This document shows positions 1-5,060 of a DNA stretch of 5,060 bases, piece after piece. Each line of letters begins with the position of its first letter. Within the stretch, counting starts at the first letter, position 1. The translations under genes and the position numbers were made by a program. The notes under the pieces are model-generated. The model was not told the DNA's origin, ran no database searches, and was given only the letters and a program-made list of their open reading frames with translations. Origin of the DNA: an uncultured Allomuricauda sp. (GTDB lineage Bacteria > Bacteroidota > Bacteroidia > Flavobacteriales > Flavobacteriaceae); the NCBI GenBank assembly GCA_937911965.1, contig CALDPL010000443.1:1-5060 (forward strand). The letters run 5' to 3'.

Positions 1-1047
1 TCGGTTGGTCTTATAGCTTACCGTGGCATACTTGTCCGCCCTGAGCTGGACCAGCTCGGCACACTCCATCCCAACGGGGGCCACGGGCATGGCCTCCCGT
101 TCCAGGGCGAAGAGTTCCGAGGCGGTCCTCCCGGTCAATTGCTGGCGCGTCCCGTTGGTCCTCTCCAAGGATGCCGCCAACCAGTCCCGGGCCTCCCCCA
201 GGGACCCGAACCTGTGCCTTGTGCCGAAGCTCTTGCGCCGCACCACCTCCACGGACCGCTCCACATGGCCCTTCTCGTTGCCCCGCCGTATATTGGTGAA
301 ACGGTGGGTGAAACCGTAATGCCCGCGCAATTGGAGCAGGGCCACGGTGGGCTCCTTCCCCTTGCCCGTGAAGCGGGCCACGGCCACGCGCATGTTGTCG
401 TATACCATCTCGTGGTATACGGCACCGGTGTGGGAGAAAAAGGCCGTGTGGGCCTCCAAAAAGGCCAGGGTGTCCTGCCGGTTGAACACCAGGGCGAAGC
501 GGTAGTTGCTGTGGGCACTGGTGAAGACCGCCAGGTAATACCGGCCCAATGTCCCGCCGATCTCCAGTTGGACCTCCCCCCAATCGAACTCACATACCGA
601 TCCGGGTCCATACTGTTGGCGTACAAAGGCCTCCCTGGCCCTTCCCTGGCCCTTCTGGGAACTTATGTAATTGCAGACCGTGGTATAGCCCACCTCGAGG
701 CCCTCGCCGCGTAACCGATCATGGATGTCGCGGTTCTTGAGGACCTGCTTGCGAAGGCCCTGTTGGCGCTTCTTCTCGTTCTCCCCGAGCAACGCATCGA
801 TTCGCTCCACGACCTCGGGGGTGAGCCTTGTCCTGGAACGCCCGGAGGCATCGTACGTGGGACGGTGGCAAAGATGGTCGGACAGGACCGTGCCCGAGGG
901 GTTCGACGAAAGATCCGCCTCGAAACCACAGACATACTTCCTCACGGTCTTACGGCTGATGCCAAGCTCACGGGAAATGGTACGTTGGCTCTTTCCCTCG
1001 CGGTGGCTCTTAAGAATAATTTCTTGTTTTGTATACATACTTATCAT
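1..1047 (-). CDS. istA: IS21-family transposase IstA, 5' two thirds (runs off the left edge)
   Basis: This is the DDE transposase of an IS21-type insertion sequence; it joins the element ends to target DNA and works with the AAA+ helper IstB. The visible 349 residues form one open frame. An N-terminal helix-turn-helix (about residues 7-39, with SQRTISRELGISRKTVRKYV) is followed by a basic linker and an rve-type integrase core. The likely catalytic triad is D155 in EFDWGEV, D217 in VYDNMRVAV and E263 in GNEKGHVERSVEVVRR, all present. IstA proteins are usually about 500 residues, so the C-terminal third lies outside the window, as would istB. I chose the ATG at 1047; an in-frame ATG at 1038 (MYTKQEI) is equally possible and matches many relatives. 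No clear Shine-Dalgarno site is visible. The gene is clearly richer in GC than the DNA at 1100-2740, as expected for a transferred element. It appears intact as far as it can be read. The family call is firm; activity is unknown. Confidence 0.93.
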   Translation of the reverse strand, partial: MISMYTKQEIILKSHREGKSQRTISRELGISRKTVRKYVCGFEADLSSNPSGTVLSDHLCHRPTYDASGRSRTRLTPEVVERIDALLGENEKKRQQGLRKQVLKNRDIHDRLRGEGLEVGYTTVCNYISSQKGQGRAREAFVRQQYGPGSVCEFDWGEVQLEIGGTLGRYYLAVFTSAHSNYRFALVFNRQDTLAFLEAHTAFFSHTGAVYHEMVYDNMRVAVARFTGKGKEPTVALLQLRGHYGFTHRFTNIRRGNEKGHVERSVEVVRRKSFGTRHRFGSLGEARDWLAASLERTNGTRQQLTGRTASELFALEREAMPVAPVGMECAELVQLRADKYATVSYKTNR

Positions 1048-1084
1048 GTTCAGGACGATATTTCTATCGGCCAAGGTTAGTAAT

Positions 1085-1119
1085 AAGTGGTATACTTTTC
1101 AATTGAAATGTGGGGTACT
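1085..1119 (-). repeat. Direct repeats in the istA-proximal end of the IS21 element
   Basis: Two copies of a short repeat lie 23 bases apart upstream of istA: gtggtatact at 1087-1096 and gtggggtact at 1110-1119, matching at 8 of 10 positions, with weaker similarity just outside. IS21-family elements are known to carry several such repeats inside each end, where IstA binds. Position and spacing fit that role. The outer tip is not certain. The TGT that reads inward on the minus strand from 1136 is a candidate, because IS21 ends usually start with TG and this leaves about 90 bases before istA. The other end is outside the window, so terminal inverted repeats and the target duplication cannot be checked. 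Confidence 0.5.
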
Positions 1120-1244
1120 ATTAATTAATATAAACAGAATACGGCCAAAAGGGCAATCAAAAAGAGGTAAGGGTCTTTCAGGTATTTTGAAGTGTTGAAA
1201 ACAAAAAATAAGGGAATTCAATAAAAGTAAATTTGTACCATAGG

Positions 1245-1649
1245 TTATAATCTTTTGAGAAGAATATCTTCATAACCGGTGGGGCTCATCGCATCTGTCA
1301 CCTTAAATTGAAAGAGTTGCAAGCTGTCCTTTGATTGGAATTTAACCTCCACCCTGTTTGATTCCCGGTCATTCCCTACATTCCAATTCCTGGTAACAAA
1401 AAGAGCGTTGTCATTTACAGTGTAAGACATAGTATATAATTCAGGATCGGAGGCAAACTTGAGTTCAATGGTATGTCCATCTTTAATAGTAATCGTCATA
1501 CAGGACGCACAGGGTGCAACTTCTTCCCAAGCTCCCAACAAGGAATTGACCAATTTCTGCTCATTGGAAGAATCATCCCCAGAACATGAGAGAGCCCAGA
1601 ACACCAATAATGGCATTATTACCATAAAGAATGGCCTGTTCGTATTCAT
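1245..1649 (-). CDS. Small predicted lipoprotein, lipocalin-like
   Basis: I do not recognise a named gene. The product is about 134 residues when started at the ATG at 1649; an upstream in-frame ATG at 1670 would add seven residues. The later start is preferred because it puts a short charged region directly before the hydrophobic core of a lipoprotein signal peptide (MNTNRPFFMVIMPLLVFWAL). The lipobox ends in ALSC. The cysteine is followed by SGDDSS, an acidic stretch like the surface-export signal of Bacteroidota lipoproteins, so the protein may sit on the outer face of the outer membrane. The mature part has LLGAWEEV near its start, a CASC pair, and then alternating beta-strand-like segments ending in EDILLKRL. 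This resembles the small lipocalin-like lipoproteins of this phylum, but the fold is an inference. The ligand and role are unknown. The stop codon is followed by no obvious terminator. Confidence 0.72.
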   Translation of the reverse strand: MNTNRPFFMVIMPLLVFWALSCSGDDSSNEQKLVNSLLGAWEEVAPCASCMTITIKDGHTIELKFASDPELYTMSYTVNDNALFVTRNWNVGNDRESNRVEVKFQSKDSLQLFQFKVTDAMSPTGYEDILLKRL

Positions 1650-1678
1650 AAGATAAGAGCGGTATTGCATAATTAATG

Positions 1679-2044
1679 CTATGAATTTGATCGGGTCAGT
1701 TGTATATTGATGGTTTGTACCGGTTTAGGTTGCGTCCATTGTCCAGGGATTACAGGTGATGTCTTCACGACCACAAGTTGATTTAAATATCCTGAGTCCG
1801 AACAATGAATTTCAAAAATCCAGACTCTTTCCTGCTTTCGGCCGTGGTATTGAAGCTGTGCTCTGTGGCAGCTCAAGATAGCCGACCCATGGCAATTATA
1901 CCCATTGCACCCCTGATTTCTACTTGGAGAGGATCGTATTGGATTCCTTAGCAAAAGAAGAGTTGGGTCAAATCCACATATTGGAAGCGGTAAGTGGATC
2001 ACTATTTCCTTTTCTATGGTATCTTTGTCCAATACTTTGCACAT
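1679..2044 (-). CDS. Doubtful ORF, cysteine-rich hypothetical protein
   Basis: This is an open frame of 121 codons, from an ATG at 2044 to a TAG at 1679-1681. Support for coding is weak. In its favour, it is the only long frame here, it points the same way as its neighbours, and its stop lies eight bases before the earliest possible start of the lipoprotein gene. The product has six cysteines, including a cluster around NQGCNGYNCHGSAILSC, and a polar C-terminus ending QTINIQLTRSNS. Against it, there is no signal peptide or recognisable domain, its composition changes along its length, and the other two frames hold shorter stretches that also look protein-like (for example FNTTAESRKESGFLKF). 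It could be the remains of a lipoprotein gene that has suffered frameshifts. No function is proposed. Confidence 0.3.
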   Translation of the reverse strand: MCKVLDKDTIEKEIVIHLPLPICGFDPTLLLLRNPIRSSPSRNQGCNGYNCHGSAILSCHRAQLQYHGRKQERVWIFEIHCSDSGYLNQLVVVKTSPVIPGQWTQPKPVQTINIQLTRSNS

Positions 2045-2117
2045 AAAGGGTTGTTTTGGAATTGTTTATGTATTGAGATATATAGTTGTATAGTCCTTTT
2101 TCGATTCAAATAAATGT

Positions 2118-2598
2118 TTATAAATCGGAGCGTAAAACCAACTGATGCCGATAGGCTCGGTGGGATGTAAGCGACAAAGGCAGTAATTGACCTTGGCCTA
2201 AAATGTATCGACGGATTGTTTCCGGTGATGCTTCACCTATTAAACAAACGAAGAAACCGTTTGGCCAAAGTAAACGCTGGTACCAATAATATTGACGTAA
2301 TGTGGTATGATGTAACAATCCTGACCGGTGTGTGGATTCTTGTTTTGACCTACGGACAATTTGGGAAACGGACAACCTTGGAATGTAACGAATGGGAAAA
2401 TGGATGTGGTCAATATCACTCTCGAAAACTTCCATTTTAAAATCCGGATTATCGGCCATGGATTGAAAAGTGAATTTTAAAATCATCATTTAACTGACCG
2501 ACCAAGATATTTCCACGATACTTGGCACCTAAGATTAAATGACATTTTAAATGGTGTTTTGAACGATTTGTACTGATGTACTGTGACTTTTTGGACAT
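2118..2598 (-). pseudogene. tnpA: IS200/IS605-type transposase TnpA (Y1, HUH), frameshifted
   Basis: TnpA of IS200/IS605 elements cuts and joins single-stranded DNA through a tyrosine. The gene is split between two frames. The ATG at 2598 opens a 49-codon frame (ending at 2449) that contains the family's N-terminal strand, SKHHLKCHLILGAKYRGNIL. The rest reads in the next frame, from about 2468 to the stop at 2118. Removing one T from the four-T run at 2466-2469 joins them as KIHF then QSMADN and gives a product of about 159 residues. In that joined protein the metal-binding HUH pair is H64 and H66 (DHIHF) and the likely nucleophile is Y131 (ASPETIRRYI). Relatives usually stop soon after YI..QG, near residue 136. 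Here a further 23 codons follow, so the original stop seems lost. Substitutions such as P where a leucine is usual in HFPIRY also suggest decay. No accessory tnpB is visible nearby. Confidence 0.82.
2125..2172 (-). other. Possible decayed right end of the IS200-like element
   Basis: Just past the point where TnpA proteins normally end, the minus strand reads gcttacatccca, an imperfect hairpin, then ttggttttacgctccg. The inner stem is ccga with tcgg around a five-base loop at about 2145-2157, and cca/tgg can pair further out across a bulge. IS200/IS605 elements carry such subterminal hairpins, which TnpA recognises as single-stranded DNA. The position fits and the flanking wording resembles known ends, but the pairing is weak and no matching left end was found, so this is an inference. 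Confidence 0.3.
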
Positions 2599-2702
2599 AC
2601 ACAGCAGATATTATGTGAGCCGTTTTTACCCGAATACGGAATGTTTCACAAAATATTTGCGGTTCTGTAAAATAATGGCATCGGACGGATCAAAATTGTT
2701 GT

Positions 2703-2736
2703 AAAAAAAAACCTGGTAAACATAGTGCTTACCAGG
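2703..2736 (-). terminator. Rho-independent terminator after tRNA-Arg
   Basis: On the minus strand an eight-base perfect stem, cctggtaa with ttaccagg (2729-2736 and 2712-2719), closes a nine-base loop and is followed directly, after one nearby base, by a run of nine T (2703-2711). It starts ten bases past the tRNA 3' end and should end the yqeY-tRNA transcript. Read on the plus strand, the stem is not followed by a T run, so it acts in one direction. Confidence 0.9.
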
Positions 2737-2745
2737 CAATTTACG

Positions 2746-2819
2746 TGACCGCGGAAGGATTCGAACCCTCAACCCTCAGAGCCGAAATCTGATATTCTAT
2801 CCAGTTGAACTACGCGGCC
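2746..2819 (-). tRNA. tRNA-Arg, anticodon UCG
   Basis: The minus strand folds into a complete cloverleaf of 74 bases. The acceptor stem is ggccgcg with cgcggtc (one G-U pair), with discriminator A at 2746. The D arm is gttc/gaat around aactggata. The anticodon stem tcaga/tctga encloses the loop tttcggc, giving anticodon TCG, which reads CGA arginine codons. The T arm is gaggg/ccttc around ttcgaat. CCA is not encoded; the DNA continues with cgt. The gene begins six bases after the yqeY stop codon and is followed by a strong terminator, so it is probably cut out of a joint transcript with yqeY by RNase P at its 5' end. Confidence 0.96.
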
Positions 2820-2825
2820 ATTATT

Positions 2826-3278
2826 TCAGGAACCCAATTGTTCCTTAACTATATTCGAGATGGTCTTCCCATCGGCCTTTCCGGCCAATTCCTTGGATAC
2901 CGTTCCCATTACCTTTCCCATATCCTGCATGCCCGTGGCACCCAGGGTCGCTATGGCCTTTTCCACTGCCATTGCAATTTCCTCCTCGGAAAGTTGTTCC
3001 GGCAAGAATTTCTCAATGATGGCCAATTGTGCCAATTCAGGCTCGGCAAGGTCTTCCCTACCCTGTTGCCTATAGATCTCGGCAGAGTCCCTGCGCTGTT
3101 TTACAAGCTTCTGTACCAACTTGATCTCATCTTCCCCACTGAGGGCCGCTGCGGCCCCCTTATCGGTCTGGGCCAGCAATAGGGCGGATTTGATGGCACG
3201 CAGGGATTCCAAGGCCACAGTGTCCTTGGCCCTCATGGCCACCTTTAATTCATCCATTACCTTTTCTTGAAGACCCAT
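2826..3278 (-). CDS. yqeY: GatB/YqeY domain protein
   Basis: The product is 150 residues, the usual length for the stand-alone GatB/YqeY family. The family resembles the tail domain of the GatB amidotransferase subunit, which contacts tRNA; its own cellular role is not firmly established. Family blocks are all present: LRAIKSALLLAQTDKG (26-41), KQRRDSAEIYRQQGREDLAE (60-79), IIEKFLPEQLSEEEI (87-101) and MGKVMGTVSKELAGKADGKT (120-139), with IVKEQL near the end. The protein is helical and soluble with no signal peptide. The start ATG at 3278 gives MGLQEKVMDELK, the usual N-terminus, behind an A-rich leader. It lies about 100 bases downstream of ftsZ, separated from it by a terminator, and only six bases before tRNA-Arg. 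The ftsZ-yqeY order is common in Flavobacteriia. Nothing suggests damage. Confidence 0.95.
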   Translation of the reverse strand: MGLQEKVMDELKVAMRAKDTVALESLRAIKSALLLAQTDKGAAAALSGEDEIKLVQKLVKQRRDSAEIYRQQGREDLAEPELAQLAIIEKFLPEQLSEEEIAMAVEKAIATLGATGMQDMGKVMGTVSKELAGKADGKTISNIVKEQLGS

Positions 3279-3289
3279 TTGCTTTTTAA

Positions 3290-3305
3290 TTGGGCTGCGA
3301 AGTTA
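3290..3305 (-). promoter_or_regulatory. Possible Bacteroidota-type promoter of yqeY
   Basis: The minus strand reads taacttcg (3298-3305) followed by cagccca. This matches the Bacteroidota -7 element TAnnTTTG at all but one position. Transcription would start about 10-15 bases before the yqeY ATG. A clear -33 TTG element at the right distance is missing, and the -7 element overlaps the T tract of the ftsZ terminator. This would give yqeY and the tRNA their own start despite the terminator upstream. Confidence 0.4.
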
Positions 3306-3338
3306 AAAAATAAACCCGAAAGTAACTAAACTTTCGGG
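3304..3338 (-). terminator. Rho-independent terminator of ftsZ
   Basis: Minus-strand stem cccgaaag with ctttcggg (3331-3338 and 3315-3322), eight perfect pairs around an eight-base loop, then a T-rich tract (tttattttttaa). It begins 40 bases after the ftsZ stop. In the plus direction no T run follows, so it serves ftsZ. Confidence 0.85.
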
Positions 3339-3378
3339 CCTATGTACCCATTAAAAATGGATGGTGGTTTAAACACTA

Positions 3379-5060
3379 CTAATCAACATTATCGTGCAGG
3401 AAGGAATTGTTGGAACGCAATTGGAGATCGTCGTTGCTGTCCTCTCCCAAGGTGGTCCTTGAAACCTTTTGTTCCTTGGGAACCTCATTGAGATCCACCC
3501 CTTGGCGCTTGTAGGCCGGTTGTTTTTCGATCTCATCGATGCTGTTCCTGTTGTTGTGGAACTTGTAATTGAAATTCTTCAACTTTCTTCTCCGTTCATC
3601 CGCCCTGTCCTTCAAAAGCTCGGAAATGGAACTGTTGAAGGGATCTGGTTCGCCCTTGGGTTCCTCCCTGGCCTGGGAAGCCTCCACTTCCAGGGTCTTC
3701 TTTTCAAAGACCAGTTCGTTTTCCTTCAATTTGGGCTCATGGGTCTCGGCCAGGGACTTGGCCCCGGTCAATTGGCTTTCCAGTTCCATGTATTCCTCCA
3801 AATTGTATCGGGTCTCCCCTTGTTTGTTGTATTCCAATACGGGGCTCACTTCCACATATTCATTGACCTTGAGGTCCCCGATACCGTCGTCCAGGTTGAA
3901 GGTCACCGTATGCTCCGCTTCCTCCTCAATTTCCTCTTGCTGGGCCAGGGGCATATCAAAGCTCAGACTGAACTGGTCTTCCCCTGCCTTTGGAGCGACC
4001 ACCTTGGGTTCCACGACTTCGATATTGTCCAGGATCTCCTTGGCCTCCACGATGATAAATTCCTCATCGTTATACTCGGGTACCACTTCCTCGTAGAACA
4101 CATTGAAATTCCTTAGGTATTGGGTGGTGGGAATCAATTCGTCCTTCCCGGCCTTGGCCCGGGGAAGTTCGTCCTCCTTCGCTTCCTCCAGGTCCAGGGT
4201 ATGGGTCACCCGGTCGGTTTTGGGCTCGGGCCGGACCTCCGTGGCCCCCTGTACCTTGATCTCCTGTACAGCGGTCGCCTCGGGGCTCAGTTCCTGTTGT
4301 GCGGTCTGTTCCTCTTCCAGGGTATAGAACACCTTCTTGGACTCGGTATTCACGATATGGTCCTGTTGGTCCACATTGAAACCGGTGGCGATCACGGTCA
4401 CCGCAATGGCCTCTCCGAGTTCCTCATCCTCACCGACCCCCATGATTATGTTGGCACCGTGCCCGGCCTCGATCTGGATGTGATCGTTGATCTCCCCGAT
4501 CTCGTCGATGGTGATCTCCCGGACCCCGGAAACGATCAAGAGCAGGACGTTCTTGGCCCCACTGATCTTATTGTCGTTCAACAAAGGGGAATCCAGGGCG
4601 TTCATGATGGCCTCGGTCGCCCTTGAAGAGCCGGAGGCCGCAGCGGAGCCCATGATGGCGGTCCCACTGTTGGACAATACGGTCTTGGCATCCCTGAGGT
4701 CTATGTTCTGGGTATAGTGGTGGGTAATCACCTCGGCTATTCCCCTGGCCGCAGTGGACAGGACCTCGTCCGCTTTTGAAAAGCCGGCCTTGAAGCCCAG
4801 GTTGCCGTACACCTCACGCAATTTATTGTTGTTGATCACGATCAGGGAGTCCACATTGGCACGTAGCTTTTCAATCCCCAATTGGGCCTGCTTGATGCGC
4901 ATGGCCCCTTCGAACTGAAAGGGCATGGTGACGATCCCAACGGTCAAAATGTCCATTTCCTTGGCCACCTTGGCGATCACCGGTGCCGCACCCGTCCCGG
5001 TACCGCCGCCCATCCCCGCGGTGACGAACACGAGGTCGGCCCCGCCGAGAATCTCGGTGA
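3379..5060 (-). CDS. ftsZ: Cell division protein FtsZ, N-terminus beyond the right edge
   Basis: FtsZ is the tubulin-like GTPase that builds the division ring at midcell. The 559 visible residues begin inside the GTPase domain ([15 protein letters not shown]); roughly the first 100 residues are missing. The tubulin signature GMGGGTGTG (encoded near 5012-4990) contacts GTP. The T7 catalytic loop is NIDLRD (4707-4690), with the expected N and two D residues. The globular part ends near AVTVIATGF (about 4380). After it comes an acidic linker of nearly 300 residues, far longer than the roughly 50 of E. coli, as is common in Flavobacteriia. Near the end are a basic stretch [20 protein letters not shown] (about residues 480-499 of the visible chain), then [11 protein letters not shown], which resembles the conserved C-terminal peptide that binds FtsA, and finally a second conserved-looking tail, [10 protein letters not shown]. 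The stop is TAG at 3379. In this group ftsQ and ftsA normally precede it. The frame is intact. Confidence 0.97.
   Translation of the reverse strand, partial: TEILGGADLVFVTAGMGGGTGTGAAPVIAKVAKEMDILTVGIVTMPFQFEGAMRIKQAQLGIEKLRANVDSLIVINNNKLREVYGNLGFKAGFSKADEVLSTAARGIAEVITHHYTQNIDLRDAKTVLSNSGTAIMGSAAASGSSRATEAIMNALDSPLLNDNKISGAKNVLLLIVSGVREITIDEIGEINDHIQIEAGHGANIIMGVGEDEELGEAIAVTVIATGFNVDQQDHIVNTESKKVFYTLEEEQTAQQELSPEATAVQEIKVQGATEVRPEPKTDRVTHTLDLEEAKEDELPRAKAGKDELIPTTQYLRNFNVFYEEVVPEYNDEEFIIVEAKEILDNIEVVEPKVVAPKAGEDQFSLSFDMPLAQQEEIEEEAEHTVTFNLDDGIGDLKVNEYVEVSPVLEYNKQGETRYNLEEYMELESQLTGAKSLAETHEPKLKENELVFEKKTLEVEASQAREEPKGEPDPFNSSISELLKDRADERRRKLKNFNYKFHNNRNSIDEIEKQPAYKRQGVDLNEVPKEQKVSRTTLGEDSNDDLQLRSNNSFLHDNVD

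Noticed and set aside
11..935. Minus-strand open frames at 11-583, 135-626 and 663-935
   Set aside because: They are in other frames of the same strand as istA, rich in R, P and G, with no domain; istA explains the region.
139..1198. Long plus-strand open frames across 23-319, 139-714, 721-1080 and 725-1198
   Set aside because: They lie opposite istA, whose minus-strand frame has an HTH, a DDE triad and continuous similarity to IS21 transposases. GC-rich coding DNA commonly opens antisense frames; their products are low-complexity and match nothing.
2216..2440. Plus-strand 74-codon frame
   Set aside because: It is opposite the tnpA remnant, has no domain or start context, and is explained by the antisense gene.
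2449..2489. Programmed frameshifting in tnpA
   Set aside because: TnpA of IS200/IS605 elements is normally read from one frame. Other signs of decay (lost stop, unusual substitutions) make a mutation or a sequencing error more likely.
1..2745. Second copy of the tRNA-Arg 3' end as an attachment site
   Set aside because: I looked for the T-arm and acceptor sequence (gattcgaaccct, accgcgg) in the accessory part and found no convincing copy.
2805..3182. Plus-strand 125-codon frame
   Set aside because: It overlaps the tRNA end and is antisense to yqeY, which has all its family blocks.
3469..4717. Several plus-strand frames of 74-215 codons, rich in L, S and V
   Set aside because: All are antisense to ftsZ. 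Their leucine- and serine-rich products are what reversed acidic coding sequence gives.
5029..5031. GTG at 5031 as the start of ftsZ
   Set aside because: The frame stays open upstream to the edge and encodes TEILGGADL, part of the conserved FtsZ GTPase domain, so this GTG is an internal valine.
1..5060. CRISPR array or riboswitch
   Set aside because: No regularly spaced repeats were seen, and the only clear RNA structures are the tRNA and two terminators.

Overview
The window most likely comes from a member of the Bacteroidota, probably Flavobacteriaceae. The evidence is an FtsZ with a very long acidic linker and a flavobacterial-type C-terminus, the order ftsZ then yqeY, a lipoprotein with an acidic stretch right after its lipobox cysteine, A-rich start regions without clear Shine-Dalgarno sites, and a tRNA gene that does not encode CCA. 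Every gene I can support lies on the minus strand, so transcription runs from high to low coordinates.

Right part (about 2700-5060), core genome. ftsZ (its 5' end lies beyond the right edge) closes with a Rho-independent terminator. A short gap with a possible promoter leads into yqeY (GatB/YqeY family). Six bases after the yqeY stop codon begins a tRNA-Arg(UCG) gene, followed by a strong Rho-independent terminator. yqeY and the tRNA therefore look like one short transcription unit behind the division gene.

Middle part (about 1140-2700), AT-richer accessory DNA on the 3' side of the tRNA. It holds a decayed IS200/IS605-type tnpA broken by a one-base frameshift, a doubtful cysteine-rich ORF, and a small predicted lipoprotein with a lipocalin-like look. 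The gaps at 2045-2117, 2599-2702 and 1141-1244 show nothing I can assign.

Left part (1-about 1136), GC-rich. It is the first two thirds of an IS21-family transposase gene (istA) with its upstream element end, which carries two direct-repeat copies typical of IS21 ends. The rest of istA, and the expected istB, would lie beyond the left edge.

The window reads as a conserved cell-division/tRNA block next to a patch of insertion sequences and small accessory genes. I found no convincing undescribed multi-gene system. The most interesting points are the architecture of the FtsZ tail, the yqeY-tRNA junction and the near-intact but frameshifted IS200 transposase.
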